DNA from: Citrobacter europaeus
Lineage (GTDB): Bacteria > Pseudomonadota > Gammaproteobacteria > Enterobacterales > Enterobacteriaceae
DNA length: 64,000 nucleotides
Assembly (NCBI GenBank): GCA_020099315.1
Contig: CP083650.1
Span: forward strand, 1,736,001-1,800,000
Direction of reading: 5' to 3'
Shown here: piece by piece, positions 43,265 through 53,417 of the stretch
Layout of the letters: the number at the start of each line of letters is the position of its first letter
How positions within the stretch are numbered: the stretch's first letter is position 1
Program-made: the position numbers and the translations under genes
Notes under the pieces: model-generated
Database searches by the model: none
Seen by the model: only the letters and a program-made list of their open reading frames with translations
What the model was told of the DNA's origin: nothing

Positions 43265-46200
43265 TTAGCCGATTGTCATCAGGCTGGCGTTACCCCCAGC
43301 CGCGGCGGTATTGACACTCAGGGAGCGTTCAATGTACAGCCTCTCTAGCAGAATATTGCTTTCGCCGCGGGCAAAGCCCTGGACCGACACGATCGCCCCT
43401 TCGCGGGCCGCCACGGCTTCGCACAGTGCGCGAAGCTGATCGGAATCGCCGTGGAAAATAACCGCATCAAACGGCTGGGTAGTGATGTTGTCCGCTTTGG
43501 CAAACTGAATGCGCCCGGAAACCGCGGTTGGCAAACGTTTTGCCAGGTCACGATGGAACGCATCATCTGGCCACAGGATTAAGCTCCCTACGGAAGCCAC
43601 CGCAGCAAGCTGTACCAGCGCGTCCTGTTCATCATCAGCGATACACAGCACGCGTTCGCGCGGCAACAGTGTCCAGGTATTGCGTTCACCGGTTGGCCCA
43701 GGCAGCAGACGTTGGGTTCCGGCCTGCGACAGTTCGCCATACTGCTGGCAGAGAGCACGCAGCGATGGACGGTCGGTTGCCCATTCGCTGAGCGCTTCCA
43801 GCGGCTGAACAAGTGCAGCCTTAAGCTGCGCATCGACCGGATAGTCCGCATCCTGACGGGCAAGCGTAATGCCTAACGCATTTTCCGGACGGTTTGCCAG
43901 CAGGCGGTACAGATACAGCGGTCCACCCGCTTTTGGTCCGGTTCCTGACAAGCCTTCGCCACCGAATGGCTGCACCCCGACGACGGCGCCAACCATATTG
44001 CGGTTAACATACAGGTTCCCCACGTGTGCCGAGCCTGTGACCTGGGCGATGGTTTCATCGATTCGGGTGTGTACGCCCAGCGTCAGGCCGTAGCCGGAGG
44101 CATTGATTTGTTCAATCAGGTTGCCCAGATTGTTACGGGTGTAACGCACAACGTGCAGTACCGGACCGAACACCTCTTTTTGTAATTCGTCGAAGCTTTC
44201 CAGCTCGATAAGCGTCGGCGCGATAAAGGTACCGGTTTGCCATTCACGCGCATCGTCGCTGTTTTCGCGCGCGGCCTGGAACACCGGGCGTCCTTTGGCG
44301 CGCATGGCCTGAATATGGCGCTCAATATTGGCTTTGGCTTCTTCATCGATAACCGGCCCAATATCGGTGGTCAGGCGACCCGGGTTGCCCATACGGCATT
44401 CCGCCATCGCACCGCGCAGCATTTTCAGCGTATGATCGGCTATATCATCCTGCAGACACAGGACGCGTAGTGCGGAACAGCGCTGCCCGGCGCTGTCAAA
44501 AGCAGAAGCCAGAACGTCGACCACGACCTGTTCCGTCAATGCGGAAGAGTCGACAATCATGGCGTTCATCCCACCGGTTTCGGCGATAAGCGGGATTGGA
44601 CGCCCCTGCGCATCAAGGCGGGTCGCGATATTGCGTTGCAACAGCGTGGCGACTTCCGTTGAGCCGGTAAACATGACGCCGCGTACGCGCTCATCGGAAG
44701 TGAGCTGCGCCCCGACGGTTTCACCCTGACCTGGCAGCAGTTGTACCACGCCCGGCGGTACACCCGCTTCGAGTAAAATAGCGATACCCTGGGCGGCAAT
44801 CAGCGGAGTTTGTTCCGCAGGTTTTGCCAGCACGCTATTACCTGCCGCCAATGCGGCGGCAATCTGCCCGGTGAAAATAGCCAGCGGGAAGTTCCATGGG
44901 CTGATACAGACCACCGGCCCTAACGGACGATGGGTTTCATTATCGAAGTCATCGCGGACCTGACCAGCATAATAGTGCAGGAAGTCGACCGCTTCGCGCA
45001 CTTCCGCAATGGCGTTGCTGAAGGTTTTACCCGCTTCGCGCACCAGGATGCCAATCAACTGCTGCATCTGACCTTCCATCACAACGGCGGCGCGATGCAA
45101 AATAGCGGCGCGCTCTTGTGGTGGGGTGGCGAACCAGATCGGCGCGTTATTTACCGCGTTCTGCAGCGCCTGTTCCACTTCGTTGTGAGTCGCTTCACGC
45201 ACGTAACCGACAATGTCTTTCGGTTCGGCCGGGTTGACGACTGGCGTCATTTCACCGTCAGCAACCGGATGTTCGAGCATCGGTTTAGCGTGCCATTTTT
45301 GCAGCGCGCTGTTGAGCAGGGCAGAAGACAGCGAGGCCAGACGATGTTCGTTCGCTAAATCCAGCCCGCCTGAGTTTTCGCGACCTTTACCATACAGGTC
45401 ACGCGGCAGGGCAATTTTCGGATGCGGCAGCCCGGCCTGGCCTTCCTGCTGCGCCAGTTTTTCAACGGCTTCGACCGGATCGGCCACCAGTTCATCCAGC
45501 GGCAGGGTAGTGTCTGCAATGCGGTTGACGAACGAGGTGTTGGCGCCGTTTTCCAGCAGACGACGCACCAGGTATGCCAGCAGCGTTTCGTGCGTGCCGA
45601 CCGGTGCATAAATGCGGCATGGACGGTTCAGTTTGCCATCGGCAACTTTGCCGGTGACCTGCTCATACAGCGGTTCGCCCATGCCGTGCAGACACTGGAA
45701 CTCATACTGACCCGGATAGTAGTTCTGACCGGCTAACTGATAAATTGCCGCCAGCGTATGGGCGTTGTGGGTGGCGAACTGCGGGTAGATCAGATTCGGT
45801 ACCGCAAGCAGTTTTTTCGCACAGGCCAGATAGGAAACATCGGTGTACACCTTACGGGTGTAGACAGGATACCCTTCCAGACCGTCCATTTGCGCACGTT
45901 TGATTTCGCTGTCCCAGTAGGCGCCCTTAACCAGACGGATCATCAGGCGACGGCGGCTGCGCGTGGCGAGGTCAATCAGGTAGTCGATAACATACGGGCA
46001 GCGCTTCTGATAAGCCTGGATAACAAAGCCGATACCGTTCCAGCCCGCCAGTTCAGGTTCAAAGCACAATTTTTCCAGCAGATCGAGGGAGATCTCCAGT
46101 CGGTCGGCCTCTTCGGCGTCAATGTTGATGCCGATGTCGTACTGGCGCGCCAGCAGTGTAAGCGACTTCAGACGAGGATAGAGTTCATCCATTACGCGAT

Positions 46201-47227
46201 CGTACTGCGCACGACTGTAACGCGGATGCAGCGCCGACAGCTTGATAGAAATGCCAGGCCCTTCATAGATACCGCGGCCATTAGAGGCTTTACCAATGGC
46301 GTGGATCGCCTGCTGGTACGAAACCATATAAGCCTGGGCATCGGCGGCGGTCAGAGCCGCTTCGCCCAGCATGTCGTAAGAGTAGCGGAAACCTTTTTCT
46401 TCCAGTTTACGCGCGTTAGCCAGCGCTTCGGCGATAGTCTCTCCGGTGACGAACTGCTCGCCCATCAGGCGCATTGCCATGTCGACGCCTTTACGCACCA
46501 GTGGTTCACCGCTCTTGCCGATAATACGGTTGAGTGAGCGTGAGAGGCTGGCTTCGTTATGCGTAGAAACCAGACGACCGGTAAACAACAGCCCCCAGGT
46601 CGCCGCGTTGACGAACAGGGAGGGGCTGCGTCCAATGTGCGACTGCCAGTTGCCGTTGCTGATTTTGTCGCGGATTAACGCATCGCGGGTTGCCTTATCG
46701 GGAATACGCAGCAGGGCTTCCGCCAGACACATCAGCGCGACGCCTTCCTGTGAAGAAAGGGAGAATTCCTGCAATAAACCTTGTACCATCCCGGCGCGGC
46801 CGCTGGCGGTCTTCTGGTTACGCAGTTTGTCGGCCAGATCGTACGCCAGTTTATGCGCTTGCTCGGCGATGGGTTGCGGCAGACGTGCCTGCTCCATCAG
46901 CATCGGCACTGCGTCGGTTTCGGCGCGGCGGTACGCGGCGGTAATTGCCGCGCGCGAAACTGACTGCGGCAGGATCTGTTCGGCAAATTCCAGGAAGGGC
47001 TGATGCGCTTCATTCTGCGGGGTGGTTGACTCCTCACCCTCATTCGCGGCACCCGCCAGCAGGGCTGGCAGCTCAGGAAGCGCGTCGTCATTTTCCAGTC
47101 TTTCGAGATAATTAAAGATGGCTTGTTTGATCAGCCAATGTGGCGTGCGATCGATTCGTGATGCTGCTGTTTTAATACGCTCGCGAGTGGCGTCATCCAG
47201 CTTAACCCCCATCGTGGTGGTTCCCAT
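43265..47227 (-). CDS. putA: PutA, trifunctional proline dehydrogenase, P5C dehydrogenase and repressor
   Basis: The 1320-residue protein starts with a ribbon-helix-helix DNA-binding domain (MGVKLDDATRERIKTAA), followed by the FAD proline dehydrogenase domain and a P5C dehydrogenase domain with the nucleophilic Cys in SAGQRCSALRV and Glu in AETGGMN. It oxidises proline to glutamate, feeding electrons to quinone, and represses put genes when proline is absent. It is divergent from putP, and the intervening region holds its operator sites. No frameshift is seen. Confidence 0.97.
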   Translation of the reverse strand: MGTTTMGVKLDDATRERIKTAASRIDRTPHWLIKQAIFNYLERLENDDALPELPALLAGAANEGEESTTPQNEAHQPFLEFAEQILPQSVSRAAITAAYRRAETDAVPMLMEQARLPQPIAEQAHKLAYDLADKLRNQKTASGRAGMVQGLLQEFSLSSQEGVALMCLAEALLRIPDKATRDALIRDKISNGNWQSHIGRSPSLFVNAATWGLLFTGRLVSTHNEASLSRSLNRIIGKSGEPLVRKGVDMAMRLMGEQFVTGETIAEALANARKLEEKGFRYSYDMLGEAALTAADAQAYMVSYQQAIHAIGKASNGRGIYEGPGISIKLSALHPRYSRAQYDRVMDELYPRLKSLTLLARQYDIGINIDAEEADRLEISLDLLEKLCFEPELAGWNGIGFVIQAYQKRCPYVIDYLIDLATRSRRRLMIRLVKGAYWDSEIKRAQMDGLEGYPVYTRKVYTDVSYLACAKKLLAVPNLIYPQFATHNAHTLAAIYQLAGQNYYPGQYEFQCLHGMGEPLYEQVTGKVADGKLNRPCRIYAPVGTHETLLAYLVRRLLENGANTSFVNRIADTTLPLDELVADPVEAVEKLAQQEGQAGLPHPKIALPRDLYGKGRENSGGLDLANEHRLASLSSALLNSALQKWHAKPMLEHPVADGEMTPVVNPAEPKDIVGYVREATHNEVEQALQNAVNNAPIWFATPPQERAAILHRAAVVMEGQMQQLIGILVREAGKTFSNAIAEVREAVDFLHYYAGQVRDDFDNETHRPLGPVVCISPWNFPLAIFTGQIAAALAAGNSVLAKPAEQTPLIAAQGIAILLEAGVPPGVVQLLPGQGETVGAQLTSDERVRGVMFTGSTEVATLLQRNIATRLDAQGRPIPLIAETGGMNAMIVDSSALTEQVVVDVLASAFDSAGQRCSALRVLCLQDDIADHTLKMLRGAMAECRMGNPGRLTTDIGPVIDEEAKANIERHIQAMRAKGRPVFQAARENSDDAREWQTGTFIAPTLIELESFDELQKEVFGPVLHVVRYTRNNLGNLIEQINASGYGLTLGVHTRIDETIAQVTGSAHVGNLYVNRNMVGAVVGVQPFGGEGLSGTGPKAGGPLYLYRLLANRPENALGITLARQDADYPVDAQLKAALVQPLEALSEWATDRPSLRALCQQYGELSQAGTQRLLPGPTGERNTWTLLPRERVLCIADDEQDALVQLAAVASVGSLILWPDDAFHRDLAKRLPTAVSGRIQFAKADNITTQPFDAVIFHGDSDQLRALCEAVAAREGAIVSVQGFARGESNILLERLYIERSLSVNTAAAGGNASLMTIG

Positions 47228-47287
47228 GCCGTTTACTCCTGTTGTACTTAAATACGGGGCTGATAGTTACCGAGAAATATCTACCAT

Positions 47288-47462
47288 GTTGCAACTTTGT
47301 GCAACCGTGTTAAATGTGACTTGGTTTGCAAGCTTGGAAATGAATGAAATGTTAATAAATATGAGCGTTATGAAAGAGGCTGTAATAATTGCCGAATCTT
47401 TTTCTCTGCAGTAGTTAACACTTTTAAAAGGTGCAACCGTAAAAAGTGTGAGAGAGTGCAAC
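47288..47462. promoter_or_regulatory. PutA operator sites in the putA-putP control region
   Basis: GTTGCA, the half-site bound by the PutA ribbon-helix-helix domain, occurs at 47288-47293 and, inverted as TGCAAC, at 47300-47305, 47432-47437 and 47457-47462. They cluster at the two ends of the divergent region, near putA and closer to putP. The AT-rich middle, with no gene, is expected to hold both promoters. The rest of 47463-47649 shows no gene. Confidence 0.85.
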
Positions 47463-47649
47463 CTACAGAAAAATGCTATCTACTCTGGATCAAATTTGAT
47501 GTAAATGATGTGTTAAATCGATTGTGAATAACCATCGCTTCCGGCAGGATACGGTCGCCCTGGTAAACATAGATATCTTTGCCACGTTCCGGCAGGGTAA
47601 TAAAACGGCAAGCCACGGCATTGCTGATACATAATTTTGGAGAGTTTTG

Positions 47650-49158
47650 ATGGCTATTAGCACACCGATGTTAGTGACATTCTGTGTCTATATTTTCGGC
47701 ATGATATTGATAGGGTTTATTGCATGGCGTTCAACCAAAAACTTTGACGATTACATTCTTGGTGGACGCAGTCTGGGTCCATTCGTGACCGCGTTATCCG
47801 CCGGGGCATCTGACATGAGCGGCTGGTTGCTGATGGGTTTGCCTGGCGCGATTTTCCTGTCGGGCATTTCAGAAAGCTGGATCGCCATCGGCCTTATTTT
47901 GGGCGCATGGATCAACTGGAAGTTGGTGGCCGGACGTTTACGCGTACATACCGAATACAATAACAATGCGCTGACGTTACCGGATTACTTTACCGGTCGC
48001 TTTGAAGATAAAAGCCGAATTCTGCGTATTATCTCCGCGTTGGTTATTCTGCTGTTTTTCACCATCTATTGTGCTTCAGGGATTGTGGCAGGGGCGCGTC
48101 TGTTTGAAAGCACCTTTGGCATGAGCTACGAAACAGCGCTGTGGGCGGGCGCGGCCGCGACGATCATTTATACCTTTATTGGTGGTTTTCTGGCGGTAAG
48201 CTGGACGGATACCGTCCAGGCCAGCCTGATGATCTTTGCTCTCATCCTGACGCCGGTAATGGTCATTATTGGCGTAGGTGGATTTGAAGATTCGCTGGAA
48301 GTGATTAAACAAAAGAGCATTGAGAACGTGGACATGTTCAAAGGGCTGAATTTTGTTGCCATCATTTCCCTGATGGGCTGGGGTCTGGGTTACTTTGGCC
48401 AGCCGCATATTCTGGCGCGCTTTATGGCGGCAGATTCCCACCATAGCATCGTTCATGCTCGTCGTATCAGCATGACCTGGATGATCCTGTGTCTGGCAGG
48501 TGCCGTGGCCGTAGGCTTCTTTGGTATTGCTTACTTTAACAACAACCCACAGCTTGCCGGTGCCGTTAACCAGAACGCCGAGCGTGTGTTTATTGAACTG
48601 GCGCAAATACTGTTTAACCCATGGATTGCCGGTATTCTGCTGTCTGCGATCCTCGCTGCGGTTATGTCGACTCTGAGCTGCCAGTTGCTGGTGTGCTCCA
48701 GCGCAATCACCGAAGATTTGTACAAAGCGTTCCTGCGTAAAAATGCCAGCCAGAAAGAGCTGGTATGGATTGGCCGCATCATGGTGCTGGTCGTGGCGTT
48801 GGTGTCCATCGCGCTAGCGGCGAATCCGGAGAACCGCGTACTTGGTCTGGTAAGCTATGCCTGGGCCGGCTTCGGCGCGGCGTTTGGTCCGGTAGTCCTG
48901 TTCTCCGTAATGTGGTCGCGTATGACCCGCAACGGCGCGCTGGCGGGGATGATCATTGGTGCGGTGACGGTAATCGTCTGGAAGCAGTTTGCCTGGTTGG
49001 GTCTGTATGAAATCATCCCGGGCTTTGTTTTCGGCAGCATCGGTATTGTGGTCTTCAGCCTGCTGGGTAAAGCGCCATCAACGGCTATGCAGCAACGTTT
49101 TGCCGAGGCTGATGCGCATTATCACTCAGCTCCGCCATCGCGTTTACAGGCAGAATAA
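47650..49158 (+). CDS. putP: PutP, sodium:proline symporter
   Basis: The 502-residue protein begins MAISTPMLVTFCVYIFGMI and matches PutP of the SSS family through thirteen membrane segments, including SAGASDMSGWLLMG near the sodium and proline site. It imports proline with sodium for use by PutA. The ATG at 47650 is the conserved start; the TTG one codon before would be an artefact. Confidence 0.97.
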   Translation: MAISTPMLVTFCVYIFGMILIGFIAWRSTKNFDDYILGGRSLGPFVTALSAGASDMSGWLLMGLPGAIFLSGISESWIAIGLILGAWINWKLVAGRLRVHTEYNNNALTLPDYFTGRFEDKSRILRIISALVILLFFTIYCASGIVAGARLFESTFGMSYETALWAGAAATIIYTFIGGFLAVSWTDTVQASLMIFALILTPVMVIIGVGGFEDSLEVIKQKSIENVDMFKGLNFVAIISLMGWGLGYFGQPHILARFMAADSHHSIVHARRISMTWMILCLAGAVAVGFFGIAYFNNNPQLAGAVNQNAERVFIELAQILFNPWIAGILLSAILAAVMSTLSCQLLVCSSAITEDLYKAFLRKNASQKELVWIGRIMVLVVALVSIALAANPENRVLGLVSYAWAGFGAAFGPVVLFSVMWSRMTRNGALAGMIIGAVTVIVWKQFAWLGLYEIIPGFVFGSIGIVVFSLLGKAPSTAMQQRFAEADAHYHSAPPSRLQAE

Positions 49159-49240
49159 TCTGCCTTTGTCCTCAGGCTCGCTGTGTGCGCAATACCGTTC
49201 GGTTAAGCATGTATGGAGAACGTTTTACCCTGAATTAGTT

Positions 49241-49495
49241 TCCGTTCACCTTATGTGCATTGCTTCTCTGATATCGCTATACCTGTGAACGTGCAAGGGA
49301 GGCTCACCGCCGCCTCCCTTGCATCCCAGGCTCCCGGCGGGAAAATCGTCGCTGCGCGAGCTATTCGTCTTATGCCGTCTGCCTGTCGGGTCGGGGCCGA
49401 GCCTGCGTCCCTGCAGGCCGTCCCCTCTGTCCGCATCCCTGCGGACAGACCCGGTCAGCCGTCAACGCCTCATCGATTTTCAGCCGGACCGGGGT
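49241..49495 (+). repeat. Structured repeat, copy A
   Basis: This GC-rich element has conserved blocks (CCTGTGAACGT at 49282-49292, GGCTCCCGGCGGGAAAAT near 49330, TTTTCAGCCGGACC at 49477-49490) around three perfect hairpins. They are an 11-bp stem at 49293-49303/49312-49322, a 7-bp stem at 49401-49407/49412-49418, and a 10-bp stem at 49426-49435/49440-49449 with TCCC loop. A second copy lies 80 bases away in reverse. Small frames within it are not credible genes. Confidence 0.8.
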
Positions 49496-49574
49496 CATCG
49501 CTTCAACGCTCTGACTTTCAGCTAAATCTTTTTTGCTGTTCAAATATATTCAAATAAAAGTGCAGGAGGTCAGG

Positions 49575-49832
49575 TGTGGCTGGTCCGGCTGAAAAATGCC
49601 GACGTGTTTCCGTAAGGCCGGGAGAGCCAGCATGGATGCTGGCTCAGGGCGCGCTTTGCAGGGATGCTACCTCGCGCCCGGCCCGGTCGCCTGGAGGAAT
49701 AAACGGAGGGGACCGCGGAGCGGCAATTTTCCCGCCGGGAGCCGGGATTGTAAAGGGCGTGGCGGAGAACGCCCTTTACACGTTCACAGGAATCGGTGCT
49801 TCAGAGAAACGATGTACATGAGGTGAACGGAA
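49575..49832 (-). repeat. Structured repeat, copy B, inverted
   Basis: Read in reverse, it carries the same blocks in the same order as copy A. The 11-bp stem at 49750-49760/49769-49779 and the 9-bp stem at 49624-49632/49637-49645 sit at equivalent places but with different sequence, the changes being matched on both arms. A GGGCGCG/CGCGCCC stem enclosing GCA-TCCC-TGC corresponds to the third. Such compensation suggests selection on RNA or DNA structure. Bases 49833-50030 hold no gene. Confidence 0.8.
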
Positions 49833-50030
49833 TCCTTTCTCTGAAATAGCATGTTCATTACCTTCGCGAATACAGGTTGATGCTTTCTGATACACAGGCG
49901 TTAACTTAATGACATTGCCGCATGTGGGGGCTTTTATTACCTACGCTGCAAGCTCGCTATAACCGTTACCCGCCTAACTGTTTACATTAAGTCATCATTC
50001 TCAAAACATTCTGCTTGAGTTTTTCTTTAC

Positions 50031-50049
50031 TGTAATGATAATCACTATC
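50031..50049 (+). promoter_or_regulatory. Fur box upstream of efeU
   Basis: TGTAATGATAATCACTATC matches 16 of 19 positions of the Fur consensus. It lies 59 bases before the efeU start. EfeUOB is known to be Fur-repressed and acid-induced through CpxAR. Confidence 0.88.
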
Positions 50050-50108
50050 ACTGTAATTTACTTTTCTTTTCATCAATTGACCGAGAATAACGTTTAAGGG
50101 TTCTTCGC

Positions 50109-50942
50109 ATGTTTGTTCCATTTCTAATTATGTTGCGCGAAGGGTTAGAGGCCGCGCTGATTGTCAGCCTGATTGCCAGCTACCTGAAACGGACTCAGCG
50201 TGGTCGATGGATTGGTGTGATGTGGATTGGTGTTCTGTTGGCGGCGGCATTATGCCTGGCGTTAGGAGTTTTCATCAACGAAACCACCGGTGAATTTCCG
50301 CAAAAAGAACAGGAGCTGTTTGAAGGCATCGTGGCGGTCATTGCCGTGGTGATCCTCACCTGGATGGTGTTCTGGATGCGTAAAGTTTCGCGCAACGTCA
50401 AAGTCCAGCTTGAACAGGCTGTCGATAACGCGTTGCAGCGTGGCAACCATCACGGCTGGGCGCTGGTGATGATGGTCTTTTTTGCCGTTGCCCGTGAAGG
50501 GCTGGAGTCGGTGTTCTTCCTGCTGGCCGCATTCCAGCAGGATGTAGGTATCTGGCCGCCGTTAGGCGCGATGCTGGGACTGGCTACCGCAGTGGTACTG
50601 GGATACCTGATTTACCTCGGCGGCATTCGCCTCAACCTCGGGGCATTCTTTAAATGGACCAGCCTGTTCATTTTGCTGGTGGCTGCCGGTCTTGCCGCTG
50701 GGGCGATCCGCGCTTTCCACGAAGCCGGTTTGTGGAATCATTTTCAGGATGTGGCGTTTGACCTGAGCAGTGTGCTGTCGACGCATTCGCTGTTTGGCAC
50801 ATTGATGGAAGGCATTTTCGGCTATCAGGAAGCGCCAAGCGTGAGTGAAGTCGCTGTCTGGTTTATCTACCTGATTCCGGCGTTGATTATGTTTGCGCTA
50901 CCGCCGCGTTCAGGCACTACGGCATCGCGTACCGCACCTTGA
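50109..50942 (+). CDS. efeU: EfeU, ferrous iron permease of the EfeUOB system
   Basis: The 277-residue FTR1-family membrane protein has two REGLE motifs, at 10-14 and 129-133, and seven hydrophobic segments. It transports ferrous iron at low pH with EfeO and EfeB. The gene is intact, unlike E. coli K-12 where efeU is frameshifted. The efeO gene follows after 58 bases. Confidence 0.95.
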   Translation: MFVPFLIMLREGLEAALIVSLIASYLKRTQRGRWIGVMWIGVLLAAALCLALGVFINETTGEFPQKEQELFEGIVAVIAVVILTWMVFWMRKVSRNVKVQLEQAVDNALQRGNHHGWALVMMVFFAVAREGLESVFFLLAAFQQDVGIWPPLGAMLGLATAVVLGYLIYLGGIRLNLGAFFKWTSLFILLVAAGLAAGAIRAFHEAGLWNHFQDVAFDLSSVLSTHSLFGTLMEGIFGYQEAPSVSEVAVWFIYLIPALIMFALPPRSGTTASRTAP

Positions 50943-51000
50943 TCAAAAAGCGATGCAGAATATCTTTTAGTTACAACATACTTATTTATAGGGCCAGGTT

Positions 51001-52128
51001 ATGACGTTTAATTTTCGCCGTAGTGCGCTGCAGTTGGGTATTGCCGCGCTGTTTGCCTCCGCTTTTACTGCACAAGCCGCCGATATTCCGCAGGTGAAGG
51101 TCACGGTTAACGACAAACAATGTGAACCGATGACGATCACGGTAAACGCCGGGAAAACGCAGTTCATCATCCAGAACCACAGCCAGAAAGCGCTGGAGTG
51201 GGAAATTCTTAAAGGCGTTATGGTGGTTGAAGAGCGCGAAAACATTGCGCCAGGCTTTAGCCAGAAAATGACGGCTAACCTGCAGCCCGGTGAATATGAT
51301 ATGACCTGCGGTCTGTTGACTAACCCGAAAGGTAAACTGATCGTAAAAGGCAGTGCAACGGCGGATGCCGCACAAAGCGATGCTCTGCTGAGTCTGAGCG
51401 GCGCGATTACCGAATACAAAACCTATGTGACAGCCGAAACCGCGCAATTGGTTGCGGGGACCAAAGCCTTCACCGATGCGATTAAAGCCGGCGATCTGGA
51501 AAAAGCGAAATCGCTGTACGCGCCAACCCGTCAGCATTATGAACGTATTGAACCGATTGCTGAACTGTTCTCCGATCTCGACGGCAGCATCGATGCGCGT
51601 GAAGATGATTATGAGCAAAAATCCGCCGATCCCAAATTCACCGGCTTCCACCGCCTGGAGAAAGCGCTGTTTGGCGACAATACCACTCAAGGTATGGACA
51701 AGTATGCCGACCAATTAAACAGCGATGTTCTTGACCTGCAAACGCGTATTAGCGAGCTGGCTTTCCCACCGTCTAAAGTGGTTGGCGGGGCAGCAGGACT
51801 GATTGAAGAAGTCGCTGCCAGCAAAATCAGCGGGGAAGAAGATCGCTACAGCCATACCGATCTGTGGGATTTCCAGGCCAACGTTGATGGTGCGCAGAAA
51901 ATTGTCGATCTCCTGCGTCCTCAGTTACAAAAATCCAATGCTGAGCTGTTGGCGAAGGTGGACGCGAACTTCAAAAAAGTCGATACCATTCTGAGCAAGT
52001 ACCGTACCAAAGACGGCTTTGAAACCTATGACAAACTGACCGAAGCCGATCGAAATGCGCTGAAAGGGCCAATCACGACGCTGGCGGAAGACTTGTCGCA
52101 ATTACGCGGTGTTTTGGGTCTGGATTAA
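51001..52128 (+). CDS. efeO: EfeO, periplasmic iron-binding protein
   Basis: The 375-residue protein has a signal peptide (cut near AQA-ADI), an N-terminal cupredoxin-like domain with Cys residues (NDKQCEPM, DMTCGLL), and a C-terminal M75 imelysin-like domain with the metal motif GFHRLEKALF (HxxE). It binds iron in the periplasm for EfeU and EfeB. It lies between efeU and efeB in one operon. Confidence 0.95.
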   Translation: MTFNFRRSALQLGIAALFASAFTAQAADIPQVKVTVNDKQCEPMTITVNAGKTQFIIQNHSQKALEWEILKGVMVVEERENIAPGFSQKMTANLQPGEYDMTCGLLTNPKGKLIVKGSATADAAQSDALLSLSGAITEYKTYVTAETAQLVAGTKAFTDAIKAGDLEKAKSLYAPTRQHYERIEPIAELFSDLDGSIDAREDDYEQKSADPKFTGFHRLEKALFGDNTTQGMDKYADQLNSDVLDLQTRISELAFPPSKVVGGAAGLIEEVAASKISGEEDRYSHTDLWDFQANVDGAQKIVDLLRPQLQKSNAELLAKVDANFKKVDTILSKYRTKDGFETYDKLTEADRNALKGPITTLAEDLSQLRGVLGLD

Positions 52129-52133
52129 GCACT

Positions 52134-53417
52134 ATGCAGCAAGATAATGAAAACGGCGTGAGCGAACCGTCACGCCGACGTTTACTGAAAGGGATGGGCG
52201 CCCTGGGTGGCGCGCTTGCGCTTGCCGGAGGATGTCCGGTTGCCCACGCGCAAAAACCGCAAAGTGCACCGGGAACGCTGTCCCCTGATGCACGTAGCGA
52301 AGCGCAACCGCTTTATGGCCAGCATCAGGCGGGCATCCTGACGCCGCAGCAGGCATCGATGATGCTGGTGGCGTTTGATGTTCTCGCCAGCGATAAGGCC
52401 GATCTCGAACGTTTGTTTCGGTTGTTGACCAGCCGGTTTGCGTTTCTGACCACCGGCGGACCGGCTCCGGATACGCCGAATCCACGTCTTCCCCCTATGG
52501 ATTCAGGTATCCTCGGCGCATACATTGCGCCAGACAACCTGACGATGACGTTGTCAGTCGGCTCCTCGCTGTTCGATGAACGCTATGGCCTGAAATCGCA
52601 GATGCCAAAAAAGCTGCAAAAAATGACCCGCTTCCCGAATGATTCACTGGACGCGGCGCTGTGCCATGGCGATATGCTGCTGCAGATTTGTGCCAACACG
52701 CAAGACACTGTCATCCACGCGCTGCGCGATATCATTAAACATACGCCCGATCTCCTCAGCGTGCGCTGGAAACGTGAAGGGTTTATTTCCGATCATGCCG
52801 CGCGTAGCAAAGGTAAAGAGACCCCGGTTAATTTGCTTGGCTTTAAAGACGGCACCGCGAATCCGGACGCTACGGATGCGAAGTTGATGCAAGACGTGGT
52901 GTGGGTTACGGATGGGCAGGGCGAACCTGCCTGGGCGCAAGGCGGAAGCTATCAGGCCGTCAGGCTCATTCAGTTCCGCGTTGAGTTCTGGGATCGTACG
53001 CCGCTGAAAGAGCAGCAAACGATTTTTGGTCGCGATAAACACACCGGCGCGCCGCTGGGTATGCAGCATGAGCACGATGTACCTGACTATGCCAGCGATC
53101 CCGAGGGTGAGGTGATTGCGCTCGACAGCCATATTCGCCTGGCGAATCCGCGCACGAAAGAGACCGACTCCAGCCTGATGATGCGCCGTGGCTACAGCTA
53201 TTCGCTCGGTGTGACCAATTCCGGTCAACTGGATATGGGACTGTTGTTTGTCTGCTATCAACACGATCTGGAAAAAGGCTTTTTGACGGTGCAGAAACGC
53301 CTGAACGGCGAAGCGCTGGAAGAGTATGTCAAACCGATTGGTGGGGGATACTTCTTTGCTTTGCCGGGTGTCAAAACTGCAGATCGCTATCTGGGACAGT
53401 CTTTGCTCGAAGCCTGA
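52134..53417 (+). CDS. efeB: EfeB, Tat-exported dye-decolorising-type haem peroxidase
   Basis: The 427-residue protein starts with a Tat signal (SRRRLLKGMGALGG) and contains the peroxidase motif GFKDGTANP with the distal Asp and Arg further on. It oxidises ferrous iron or extracts iron in the periplasm as part of EfeUOB. It starts five bases after the efeO stop, so the two are coupled. Confidence 0.95.
   Translation: MQQDNENGVSEPSRRRLLKGMGALGGALALAGGCPVAHAQKPQSAPGTLSPDARSEAQPLYGQHQAGILTPQQASMMLVAFDVLASDKADLERLFRLLTSRFAFLTTGGPAPDTPNPRLPPMDSGILGAYIAPDNLTMTLSVGSSLFDERYGLKSQMPKKLQKMTRFPNDSLDAALCHGDMLLQICANTQDTVIHALRDIIKHTPDLLSVRWKREGFISDHAARSKGKETPVNLLGFKDGTANPDATDAKLMQDVVWVTDGQGEPAWAQGGSYQAVRLIQFRVEFWDRTPLKEQQTIFGRDKHTGAPLGMQHEHDVPDYASDPEGEVIALDSHIRLANPRTKETDSSLMMRRGYSYSLGVTNSGQLDMGLLFVCYQHDLEKGFLTVQKRLNGEALEEYVKPIGGGYFFALPGVKTADRYLGQSLLEA

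Noticed and set aside
49255..49826. Several 60-100 codon frames between putP and efeU
   Set aside because: They lie on the inverted structured repeats and their sequence follows hairpin arms rather than protein constraint.
50109..50942. Possible efeU frameshift as in E. coli K-12
   Set aside because: The frame is open from start to stop with both REGLE motifs.
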